Positions 1 through 5,341 of a stretch of 5,341 nt of DNA are shown here, one piece after another. Origin of the DNA: Bacteroidales bacterium (GTDB lineage: Bacteria; Bacteroidota; Bacteroidia; Bacteroidales; JAADGE01); assembly GCA_024762915.1 (NCBI GenBank), contig JANTGL010000205.1, forward strand, positions 1 to 5,341, written 5' to 3'. Within the stretch, counting starts at the first letter, position 1, and each line of letters starts with the position of its first letter. The notes beneath the pieces were generated by a model that was not told where the DNA came from, made no database searches, and saw nothing but the letters and a program-made list of their open reading frames with translations. Made by a program: the position numbers and the translations under genes.

Positions 1-927
1 AGACAATTAGACGGAAAAATAATCAGTAACATTTATCAAATTGATTATTACGAAAACAATAAACTGCAACTTCTGTTTAATACCGAAAATAAAATTTATT
101 GTATTGACAGAATAGGAAACTGGTTGGAGGGTTATCCCGTAAAATTAAAATCAAAAGCAACGGACGGAATCGCATTATTTGATTACGATCAAAACCGAAA
201 TTACAGAATTTTTGTGGCTTGTGCCAATAAATCCGTTTATCTGTTTGATAAAAACGGGGAAATTATTTCCGGTTGGGATTTTGAAAAAACCAAAAGTTCT
301 GTTTCGGGTCCCGTAAAACATTTTAAAAATGCCGATAAGGATTATATTACCTTCAGAGATCAAAACAATTTATACTTGCTGAACCGCCGAGGAGAGGTTC
401 GCATACATCCTGAAGTGAATATCACCTTGTCAAAAAATACAGAAATTTGGTTCACGGAAGATCATGCCGATGATAAAGCCCATTTTTCGGTCAGCAATCC
501 CTCCGGAACGGTATATTCAATATATGAAGACGGAAAAATCGAAAAAATTACGATTAAAACATACACAAGAGACCATTATTACGTTTATAAGGATATAAAC
601 GGAGATCAAATGCCGGAATATATCTTTACGGATAAAAATCAAACGGATGTTTATGACGGAATTACTAAAAAACGTCTTTTTTCTTATTCTTATGACCAAG
701 ATATTAAAAGCAAACTTTCTGTTTATAAGTTCGGAGAAGATGATATCCGTCTCGGTATAAGTTCTTCCGACAAATTATATTTAATAAATAACAAAGGAAA
801 ACTGTGTGAGGGGTTTCCGTTAACCGGAACCGGATTATTCAGCATTACCGTATTTGATCAAAATCCGCAATTTTCATTAATAACGGGAAATAAAGATAAT
901 TATTTATATAAATATCAAATTAAATAA
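1..927 (+). CDS. C-terminal part of a beta-propeller-like protein (DUF3352-type, Bacteroidota), 5' partial
   Basis: The reading frame is open from base 1 to the TAA at 925-927, so these 308 codons are the end of a gene that starts outside the window. The protein carries short propeller-type blade motifs of the form (I/L/V)Y-x-(I/L/F)-(D/N)-x-x-G. Visible copies are IYCIDRIGNWLEGYPV (from base 94), VYLFDKNGEIISGW (from 235), LYLLNRRGEV, VYSIYEDGKI and LYLINNKGKLCEGFP, with LYKYQIK at the end. A DINGDQMPEY stretch (592-621) resembles the Asp-rich FG-GAP/VCBS calcium loop. From memory, Bacteroidota DUF3352-type proteins end with a similar region and sit just upstream of a lipoprotein and a DUF5723 gene, as here. 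Being a propeller is an inference from the repeats, and the family assignment rests on recalled similarity. The signal peptide and N-terminal domain lie outside the window, so location and function cannot be read. A TTG at 124 is only an internal codon. Confidence 0.85.
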   Translation, partial: RQLDGKIISNIYQIDYYENNKLQLLFNTENKIYCIDRIGNWLEGYPVKLKSKATDGIALFDYDQNRNYRIFVACANKSVYLFDKNGEIISGWDFEKTKSSVSGPVKHFKNADKDYITFRDQNNLYLLNRRGEVRIHPEVNITLSKNTEIWFTEDHADDKAHFSVSNPSGTVYSIYEDGKIEKITIKTYTRDHYYVYKDINGDQMPEYIFTDKNQTDVYDGITKKRLFSYSYDQDIKSKLSVYKFGEDDIRLGISSSDKLYLINNKGKLCEGFPLTGTGLFSITVFDQNPQFSLITGNKDNYLYKYQIK

Positions 928-934
928 AATTTTG

Positions 935-942
935 TACCTTTG
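935..942 (+). promoter_or_regulatory. Bacteroidota -7 box, TACCTTTG
   Basis: TACCTTTG matches the Bacteroidota sigma-ABfr -7 consensus TAnnTTTG exactly. It sits in the 46-nt gap after the propeller gene. Transcription would start near 947-950, giving a leader of about 25 nt for the lipoprotein gene at 974. No TTTG-like -33 element is visible 19-21 nt upstream, where the sequence is the A/T-rich end of the previous gene. The promoter call therefore rests on the -7 box and its position. The leader holds a tandem TTTAACC repeat (945-951 and 954-960). Confidence 0.55.
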
Positions 943-973
943 TCTTTAACCTTTTTAACCAATTCTTAATACA

Positions 974-2200
974 ATGAAAAACCCGATAAAATTTTTTATC
1001 TCGGCTGTATTGTTATTTGTTGTAATATTTTCTGTAAATTCTTGCAGAAAAAACTTCTCCCTTAGAGAATTTGACAATTTATCAACCGATTCAATCCATT
1101 TTGAAGGCAGTTTTGCAGCTCCTATTGTAAATACGGAACTTACACTTATAAATTTTCTTCCAAAAAAAGATTCATCTCTGTGGGCAGAAGTTGATGATAA
1201 CAATTTAATACATTTGAGAATGTATTATAAAGATATGTTTAATCCGACGATGTCCGAAATTTATCCCGGTGTTCCGTATCCGGTAATTACCGGAGTTCCG
1301 ATACCTGCCGACACATTTGCCATACAAACGGATACATCAAAAATGAAAGTTTATGACAAACTTTTAAGCGGAAAGTTATTTTTTCGAAACCCGTCTATTA
1401 CTTTTCATATAGATAATTATATTCCGATTGTTACATTTTTTAAAGCGGATACATTAACATTCCATCAAACGGACGGAACCGCATTAAGTCACACGAGTGT
1501 TAACGAATTTACGATAGCTGCACCTGCTGATTCCGGAACAAGTGTACATTCGGATATTGTTATTGATACAACAGAAGTTCCGGTTCTTGCAGAAGTTTTT
1601 GCTCCGGTTCCTAAATTTATTTCTTTTTATTTATCTACGGGAAGTCATACAAACCAAGCGCTGCCGTTTGGTGTTGACGGAGCCGAAAAAATGAAAGTTG
1701 ATATTGATATCGATTTACCTTTGGATGCACGGCTTGATACTATTATTATGACAGACACAATGAATTTTAACATAACGAATGATACCCGTGTTAAATCAGC
1801 TACTTTAAAGATTAAATTTGAAAACGGATTCCCGATTGACGGTTTAGCTCAAATTTATTTTACGGATACGACTGCTGTCGGTGAATCCGGAAATATAATA
1901 GATTCTGCTTTTACCGATACAAATCATTTAAACATATCCGAAGAAGGTTGGCATCTTGAGCCTGCTGAAACGGATGCGCAAGGAATTGTAACTGTTCCGC
2001 ATGAAAGTGACATTTTAATTTTTATTGACCAAGTTCGAATGCAAAACCTTATTCAAAGACATGCTTCTAAAATTATTATCAGAGGGAAACTTAACACCTA
2101 TAATGCTGCTTCCGGACAATTTATTAAAATACTCGGAGACTATACGATGGGCGTTCAAATAGCTGTTAAACTTGACTTTGAAGCATCAACCAACCAATAA
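974..2200 (+). CDS. Lipoprotein upstream of a DUF5723 barrel, function unknown
   Basis: This 408-aa protein begins with a lipoprotein signal peptide: Lys2 and Lys6, a hydrophobic core at residues 7-21, then VNSC with the likely lipidated Cys24. Residues 33-61 (EFDNLS, then FAAPIVNTELTLINFL) match an N-terminal signature I recall in Bacteroidota lipoproteins encoded just before DUF5723 genes. Two segments resemble each other and look like beta-sandwich units of the LEA14/WHy kind: about residues 130-161 (LLSGKLFFRNPSITFHI) and 272-300 (RVKSATLKIKFENGFPI). The C-terminal part (about 345-402) is also strand-rich. There is no catalytic motif and, apart from Cys24, no cysteine. The start at 974 places the signal peptide at the N-terminus; there is no Shine-Dalgarno sequence. 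The stop lies 23 nt before the barrel gene, so the two are probably co-transcribed and may act together in the envelope. Which membrane and face it occupies is not shown; the residues after Cys24 (RKNF) are not an acidic surface-export signal. Confidence 0.9.
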   Translation: MKNPIKFFISAVLLFVVIFSVNSCRKNFSLREFDNLSTDSIHFEGSFAAPIVNTELTLINFLPKKDSSLWAEVDDNNLIHLRMYYKDMFNPTMSEIYPGVPYPVITGVPIPADTFAIQTDTSKMKVYDKLLSGKLFFRNPSITFHIDNYIPIVTFFKADTLTFHQTDGTALSHTSVNEFTIAAPADSGTSVHSDIVIDTTEVPVLAEVFAPVPKFISFYLSTGSHTNQALPFGVDGAEKMKVDIDIDLPLDARLDTIIMTDTMNFNITNDTRVKSATLKIKFENGFPIDGLAQIYFTDTTAVGESGNIIDSAFTDTNHLNISEEGWHLEPAETDAQGIVTVPHESDILIFIDQVRMQNLIQRHASKIIIRGKLNTYNAASGQFIKILGDYTMGVQIAVKLDFEASTNQ

Positions 2201-2223
2201 TATTTAACTTTTTTTCGAAAATA

Positions 2224-3702
2224 ATGACCTATTTTAAACATATATTAATTCTCAGCTTTTTAAGCATCCTTTTTTCTTCTTCAGGGTTTTCTCAAAGAAT
2301 TACATCATACTGGATGAAACATTTGCCCCAAGCGTCATACCTTAATCCGGCAAAAGAAAGCGGTTGTAAAATCTTTATTGATATTCCGGTTCTTCCTAAT
2401 TTTGATATTAATTTAATCCATTCGGGATTTACGATAAATGATGCCATAAAACAACACCCCTTTTATTCTGACTCTTTTATGATTGACCTGGACGGTATTG
2501 AAAAAGCCCTTAAAACCGGTAATAATATTAATGCGGAAACTGAAATTTCAATTTTTAATTTTGGTTTGGCTTTAAAAAATGATATGAATATCAGCTTTGG
2601 TATTAACTATAAATTATCTGAGTATTTTCAATATCCTAAAGCTTTAATTGAATTAAGAAGAGGAAATTACAGAGAAAACGAAACGCCTTTAGCTTTTAAT
2701 TTCAGACAAAATTTAAATTTTTACAGAGAAATATATATCGGAGCTTCTAAAAATTTCAACAATACTCTGTATCTCGGTGCTAAATTGAAATACTTATCCG
2801 GTTATGCCAATATTAAGACAAACAAAATGGATTTGGAATGGTACACGAGTACAAAACCCGAAGACATGTACGATTGGACCTTTAATTCTGATTTTGACAT
2901 TAAAGCCGCATCAATAATACCTTGGAACTTTACGGATTCTGCCGGTCAAATTACCGGAATTGATATTGATACAACTTTAATCAGTGACCCTGCTTCTGAT
3001 TTATCCGGTTTATTATTCCCGAAAAATACCGGTTTAGGAATTGATTTAGGGATTGAATATAATTTAGATAATCGATTGACTTTATCGGCATCATTAATCG
3101 ATTTAGGATATATTTCGTGGAAAACAAGTTCGAAAATAATGACTCAACAAGCAACATTCAAATTTTCGGGTTTGGATATTGCAAAATACATCGGGAACTT
3201 AAATGATACAACCGGTGAAAACACAACATTGGGCGAAAAAATTAAAAACGACATGATTGATACACTTATGAACGTTTTTAATCCGACCATTGAAGAAACA
3301 TCCTACCGAACAAGTTTAAATTCTAAAATCTATCTCGGAGCAAATTTAAAAATAACAAATTGGCTGAATACAGGATTTTTGTATAAAGGAGTCTTTTTTA
3401 ATAAAAGTTTAATTTCTGCCTGGTCATTTTCGGCAAATGCCAACCTTTCTAAAGCTTTGTCGTACTCTGTCTCTTATACCATTATGAATGCTTCGGCAAA
3501 TAATATCGGAATGGGTTTAGCCTATAAAGTCGGCCCGTTTCAGATGTATTTAATTACGGATAATATGGCCGCTCCGTTTTGGGCTGTTAACGAAAGCAAT
3601 TTCTCAAACGAATGGTTAAAAAATACGAAAACCTTTAATTTCAGTTTCGGTCTTAATTTTTTAATTTGCGGAAATAAATACGATATCGGCTTAATGGAAT
3701 AA
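2224..3702 (+). CDS. DUF5723 family outer-membrane beta-barrel protein
   Basis: This 492-aa protein has a cleavable signal peptide: Lys5, a hydrophobic core at residues 6-20, and likely cleavage after GFS23, leaving Gln24 at the N-terminus as is common in Bacteroidota. Family landmarks include an early LPQASYLNPA (34-43), a Leu-x-Ser-Gly-rich strand at LYLGAKLKYLSGYANI (182-197), and NTGLGIDLGIEYNL (268-281) followed by LSASLIDLGYISW (287-299). IGMGLAYKVGPFQMYLITDN (428-447) lies near the end. Alternating amphipathic strands such as ISFGINYKL and FSFGLNFLI fit a transmembrane barrel. DUF5723 has no established function. The barrel may be a channel or an assembly and anchoring partner for the lipoprotein encoded 23 nt upstream; this is inference. 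The last strand-like segment (about 470-481) is followed by ten or so polar residues, so the C-terminus lacks the terminal aromatic residue typical of many barrels. Translation ends at tandem TAA codons (3700-3705). Confidence 0.92.
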   Translation: MTYFKHILILSFLSILFSSSGFSQRITSYWMKHLPQASYLNPAKESGCKIFIDIPVLPNFDINLIHSGFTINDAIKQHPFYSDSFMIDLDGIEKALKTGNNINAETEISIFNFGLALKNDMNISFGINYKLSEYFQYPKALIELRRGNYRENETPLAFNFRQNLNFYREIYIGASKNFNNTLYLGAKLKYLSGYANIKTNKMDLEWYTSTKPEDMYDWTFNSDFDIKAASIIPWNFTDSAGQITGIDIDTTLISDPASDLSGLLFPKNTGLGIDLGIEYNLDNRLTLSASLIDLGYISWKTSSKIMTQQATFKFSGLDIAKYIGNLNDTTGENTTLGEKIKNDMIDTLMNVFNPTIEETSYRTSLNSKIYLGANLKITNWLNTGFLYKGVFFNKSLISAWSFSANANLSKALSYSVSYTIMNASANNIGMGLAYKVGPFQMYLITDNMAAPFWAVNESNFSNEWLKNTKTFNFSFGLNFLICGNKYDIGLME

Positions 3703-3734
3703 TAAAAAAAATTATTTATCGTTAACAACAAATC

Positions 3735-4058
3735 ATGAAAATACGACAACTTATAAAGCTTCCCGAATACCGAAAATACAGCTATAAACCGCTGTATTAC
3801 GACAAACGCAAAGAGGCATTAGATGAAAAAATACAACACGCAAAAAATAAAAAAGAAGCGATTGAAAAAGGCGAATACAAACCGAATTTTAAAGGGAAAT
3901 TCAAAAATAATTACAGCAGAGAAATAACAAAAAAACAAAAAAAAGCGGCTAATATTCGATTTTTCCTTTTAATAATATTTTTCTCCGCTTTAGCATATAT
4001 TATTATTCAAAAATCAAATGTTTTAGGACAAATGTTTGATGTTTTATTTCAAAAATAA
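3735..4058 (+). CDS. Small basic single-pass membrane protein, function unknown
   Basis: This 107-aa protein has a strongly basic N-terminal two-thirds rich in Lys, Arg and Tyr, with motif YSYKPLYYDKRKEALDEKI (15-33). A charged, probably helical stretch follows (24-48), then another basic stretch at 55-70. One hydrophobic segment at about 74-92 (IRFFLLIIFFSALAYIII) is a likely transmembrane helix, and a 15-residue tail ends the protein. By the positive-inside rule the basic part faces the cytoplasm and the short tail the periplasm. The (Y/F)-x-Y-x-P-x-Y-Y-D stretch recalls a widespread uncharacterised Bacteroidota family with YxPRYYD; here the usual Arg is Leu20. The gene lies 32 nt after the barrel gene with no terminator between, so it is probably in the same transcript. 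It could serve as an inner-membrane anchor or nucleic-acid or ribosome-proximal protein, but nothing in the sequence decides this. Confidence 0.8.
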   Translation: MKIRQLIKLPEYRKYSYKPLYYDKRKEALDEKIQHAKNKKEAIEKGEYKPNFKGKFKNNYSREITKKQKKAANIRFFLLIIFFSALAYIIIQKSNVLGQMFDVLFQK

Positions 4059-4111
4059 TTTTTATTTATCTAACTTAAAATCAATTATCTGTTAACTTTA
4101 ATTTTATTATT

Positions 4112-4891
4112 ATGAAAAAAAATTTCTTAAAAATTTCAACACTCCTTTTATTAGGATTCGCAGTCACTTTCAGTGCTTGTAAAAAAGATGCTGCTGATTC
4201 ACAATCAGCAGAAGATGCTGCCAGAGGCAGTTATATTATGGCAGATGCTTTTGCCATGTCAAATGACGGAAATGACGGAGGCAAAGCTCTTTCAAAAAGA
4301 TTTTCCGATTGTACTTTTACCTATACGGCACTGGACGACGGTTTCGAATTGACATTCGTTAACTGTACGGATGATGCAGGAATTACTCGAAACGGAACCA
4401 TCAGAATTACGGCTGCAGCTAATGCTTTTGACACCGAAGATGCCGGTTCAATTACCATTACATTTATTGATTATTCCGTTGAAAACGAAGGTATTTCCGG
4501 TAGTATTACGGCAACATTTAAATCCGGTGCATTAGGATTTTATTTTGATATTACGGCAACAAATTTAAGACTTGATTATGCCGATAACACTTATGTTTTG
4601 TACAATACTGCAAGTTTAACCTATGTTTTCAGTGCCGCCAACGGTTTTCAATTAGTAATTACCGGACACTCTGAGGGAATTAACAGAAACGGAATACACT
4701 TCACAACTCAAACCGAAGATATGAAAATTTTGTTTTTCTCAACAACGGGTTGTCCCTTTCCTTCTGAAGGTACAATGACAATTAATCTTGACGGAGAGAA
4801 ACCGATAACTCTCGATTTTAATTCGGGTACCTGCGGTGAAATTACCGTATCTCAAAAAGGACACAAAGACGGAACAATTACAATTTTTTAA
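4112..4891 (+). CDS. Cysteine-paired beta-rich lipoprotein, function unknown
   Basis: This 259-aa protein has a clear lipoprotein signal peptide: MKKNFLK, a hydrophobic core at residues 8-20, then FSAC with lipidated Cys23. CKKDAAD follows; CKKD is a common mature N-terminus in Bacteroidota lipoproteins. After a small-residue linker (24-60) the chain is nearly all short beta strands. Repeating G-(T/S)-(I/M)-(T/R)-(I/A) units appear at 95-99, 112-116, 130-134, 220-224 and 254-258. Four cysteines besides Cys23 fall in two pairs, Cys67/Cys85 and Cys214/Cys241, each bracketing a strand pair, so disulfides are plausible. GITRNG (90-95) recurs as GINRNG (189-194), which suggests internal duplication. 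The layout recalls uncharacterised Bacteroidota lipoproteins with a Cys-x(n)-Cys then G-x-x-R-x-G pattern and a CPxPSxG motif near the end; here that motif is CPFPSEG (214-220). The gene ends 23 nt before a strong terminator and is probably last in the operon, 53 nt after its neighbour. No enzymatic motif is visible. Confidence 0.88.
   Translation: MKKNFLKISTLLLLGFAVTFSACKKDAADSQSAEDAARGSYIMADAFAMSNDGNDGGKALSKRFSDCTFTYTALDDGFELTFVNCTDDAGITRNGTIRITAAANAFDTEDAGSITITFIDYSVENEGISGSITATFKSGALGFYFDITATNLRLDYADNTYVLYNTASLTYVFSAANGFQLVITGHSEGINRNGIHFTTQTEDMKILFFSTTGCPFPSEGTMTINLDGEKPITLDFNSGTCGEITVSQKGHKDGTITIF
4191..4211 (+). repeat. Perfect 9-bp inverted repeat inside the lipoprotein gene
   Basis: CTGCTGATT (4191-4199) and AATCAGCAG (4203-4211) are exact reverse complements separated by CAC. 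The mRNA could form a 9-bp hairpin with a 3-nt loop over codons 27-34, just after the signal peptide. It lies between two direct copies of AGATGCTGC (4186-4194 and 4213-4221). No U-tract follows, so it is not a terminator. It may be incidental to the Ala/Asp/Ser-rich linker it encodes. Confidence 0.6.
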
Positions 4892-4914
4892 TTATCAAAC
4901 AAATAAGACACATT

Positions 4915-4942
4915 AAAAGGCTGCTGATTGCAGCCTTTTTTT
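4915..4942 (+). terminator. Intrinsic terminator closing the lipoprotein/barrel operon
   Basis: AAAAGGCTGC (4915-4924) pairs perfectly with GCAGCCTTTT (4930-4939) around the 5-nt loop TGATT, giving a 10-bp stem with a G/C-rich upper half. A run of seven T (4936-4942) follows. It starts 23 nt after the lipoprotein stop codon and separates that gene from the phosphate transporter. On the minus strand the T-run is only four bases, so it is mainly a + strand terminator. Confidence 0.93.
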
Positions 4943-4990
4943 ATTTACAAAAAATTAATACTAAAAATCAAAAAAATAAATTCTATGGTG

Positions 4991-4998
4991 TAATTTTG
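4991..4998 (+). promoter_or_regulatory. Bacteroidota -7 box for the phosphate transporter, TAATTTTG
   Basis: TAATTTTG is an exact match to TAnnTTTG. It lies downstream of the terminator and 17 nt before the ATG at 5016. The predicted start near 5003-5006 would leave a leader of only about 10-13 nt, A-rich and without a Shine-Dalgarno sequence. The expected -33 region (about 4967-4972) is A-rich with no TTG, so any -33 contribution is weak. Confidence 0.55.
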
Positions 4999-5015
4999 TA
5001 CTAAATAAACGAAAC

Positions 5016-5341
5016 ATGGAAACCGTATTTATAATTGTTGTCGGAATATTAATATTATTGGCAATTACGGATTTAATTGTCGGTGTCAGTAATGATGCCG
5101 TTAATTTTTTAGTTCCTGCCGTGGGTTCAAAAGTTGCCCCTTTTAAAATTATTATGATTATTGCCGGTTTGGGAATACTTATCGGTGCAACTTTTTCAAA
5201 CGGAATGATGGAAATAGCCAGAAAAGGAATTTTTCATCCCGAATTGTTTTCGTTCAACAGCATCATGATTATTTTTTTGGCCGTAATGCTTACTGATGTC
5301 ATCATGCTGGATATATTTAATACACTGGGATTACCGACATC
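5016..5341 (+). CDS. Inorganic phosphate transporter, PiT family, 3' partial
   Basis: The frame opens at ATG 5016 and runs to the window edge without a stop, giving 108 complete codons of the N-terminus. PiT (PHO4) proteins are inner-membrane symporters that bring in phosphate with a cation. The first helix (about residues 4-22) leads into GVSNDAVNFLVPAVGS (23-38), the family's G-x-N-D-x-x-N phosphate-binding signature with one extra residue (GVSND rather than GAND). A second hydrophobic helix follows (about 43-60), then SNGMMEIARKGIF (61-73), matching the conserved loop after helix 2. A third helix (about 82-100) contains LTDVIMLDIFNTLGLPT (92-108), the start of the conserved segment that in the family continues with a Ser/Thr-rich stretch. 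Bacteroidota members are often longer than the classic PiT, with an extra C-terminal region; that part is outside the window. It has its own promoter and follows a terminator, so it is not part of the upstream operon. Confidence 0.93.
   Translation, partial: METVFIIVVGILILLAITDLIVGVSNDAVNFLVPAVGSKVAPFKIIMIIAGLGILIGATFSNGMMEIARKGIFHPELFSFNSIMIIFLAVMLTDVIMLDIFNTLGLPT

Noticed and set aside
124..927. A complete gene starting at TTG 124
   Set aside because: The same frame is open back to base 1, and its upstream codons encode similar sequence, including the IYCIDRIGN blade motif that runs across position 124. The TTG is an internal Leu codon of a gene cut by the window edge.
175..1203. Three minus-strand open frames (175-363, 517-699, 955-1203)
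   Set aside because: All lie opposite well-supported + strand genes, have no recognisable motifs or promoters, and arise from A/T-rich codon composition.
1696..1718. Palindromic GATATTGATATCGAT-like stretch as a regulator site
   Set aside because: It lies deep inside the lipoprotein coding sequence and is explained by alternating Asp/Ile codons (DIDID).
3540..3749. Minus-strand 69-aa open frame across the 3' end of the barrel gene
   Set aside because: It overlaps the conserved C-terminal coding part of the DUF5723 gene and the start of the next gene, and shows no protein features of its own.
4178..4201. CKKDAAD after Cys23 as a surface-export signal
   Set aside because: Known Bacteroidota export signals need a cluster of acidic residues right after the cysteine. 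Here two Lys come first and the two Asp are separated, so surface exposure is not supported.
5016..5341. Truncated phosphate transporter as a pseudogene
   Set aside because: The frame is intact to the last base and all visible family motifs are in order; only the window edge cuts it.

Overview
The window reads as a piece of an AT-rich Bacteroidota chromosome, probably Bacteroidales or a related anaerobic lineage; the order is inferred. Four things support this. Two start-proximal TAnnTTTG boxes match the phylum's -7 promoter element. No complete gene has a Shine-Dalgarno sequence, and the leaders are A/T-rich instead. Two lipoproteins have Bacteroidota-type signal peptides. One gene belongs to DUF5723, a family known to me mainly from this phylum. 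All genes lie on the + strand.

Layout: 1-927 is the 3' end of a large gene encoding a beta-propeller-like protein. It resembles the C-terminal part of the DUF3352-type proteins found in this context in Bacteroidota. A probable promoter at 935-942 starts a tightly packed run of four genes: a 408-aa lipoprotein (974-2200), a 492-aa DUF5723 outer-membrane barrel (2224-3702), a 107-aa basic single-pass membrane protein (3735-4058) and a 259-aa cysteine-paired lipoprotein (4112-4891). The gaps are 23, 32 and 53 nt and none holds a terminator. The run ends at a strong intrinsic terminator (4915-4942). After it come a second TAnnTTTG promoter (4991-4998) and the 5' end of a PiT-family phosphate transporter gene (5016 to the window edge).

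The propeller-like protein, the lipoprotein and the barrel look like a cell-envelope module: a repeat protein, a lipid-anchored beta-sandwich protein and an outer-membrane beta-barrel, all without an established function. The small membrane protein and the last lipoprotein follow in the same apparent transcript, but the sequence does not show whether they work with the module. The phosphate transporter is a separate transcription unit.

I see no RNA genes, mobile elements, CRISPR arrays, frameshifts or pseudogenes. No gap between genes exceeds about 125 nt.
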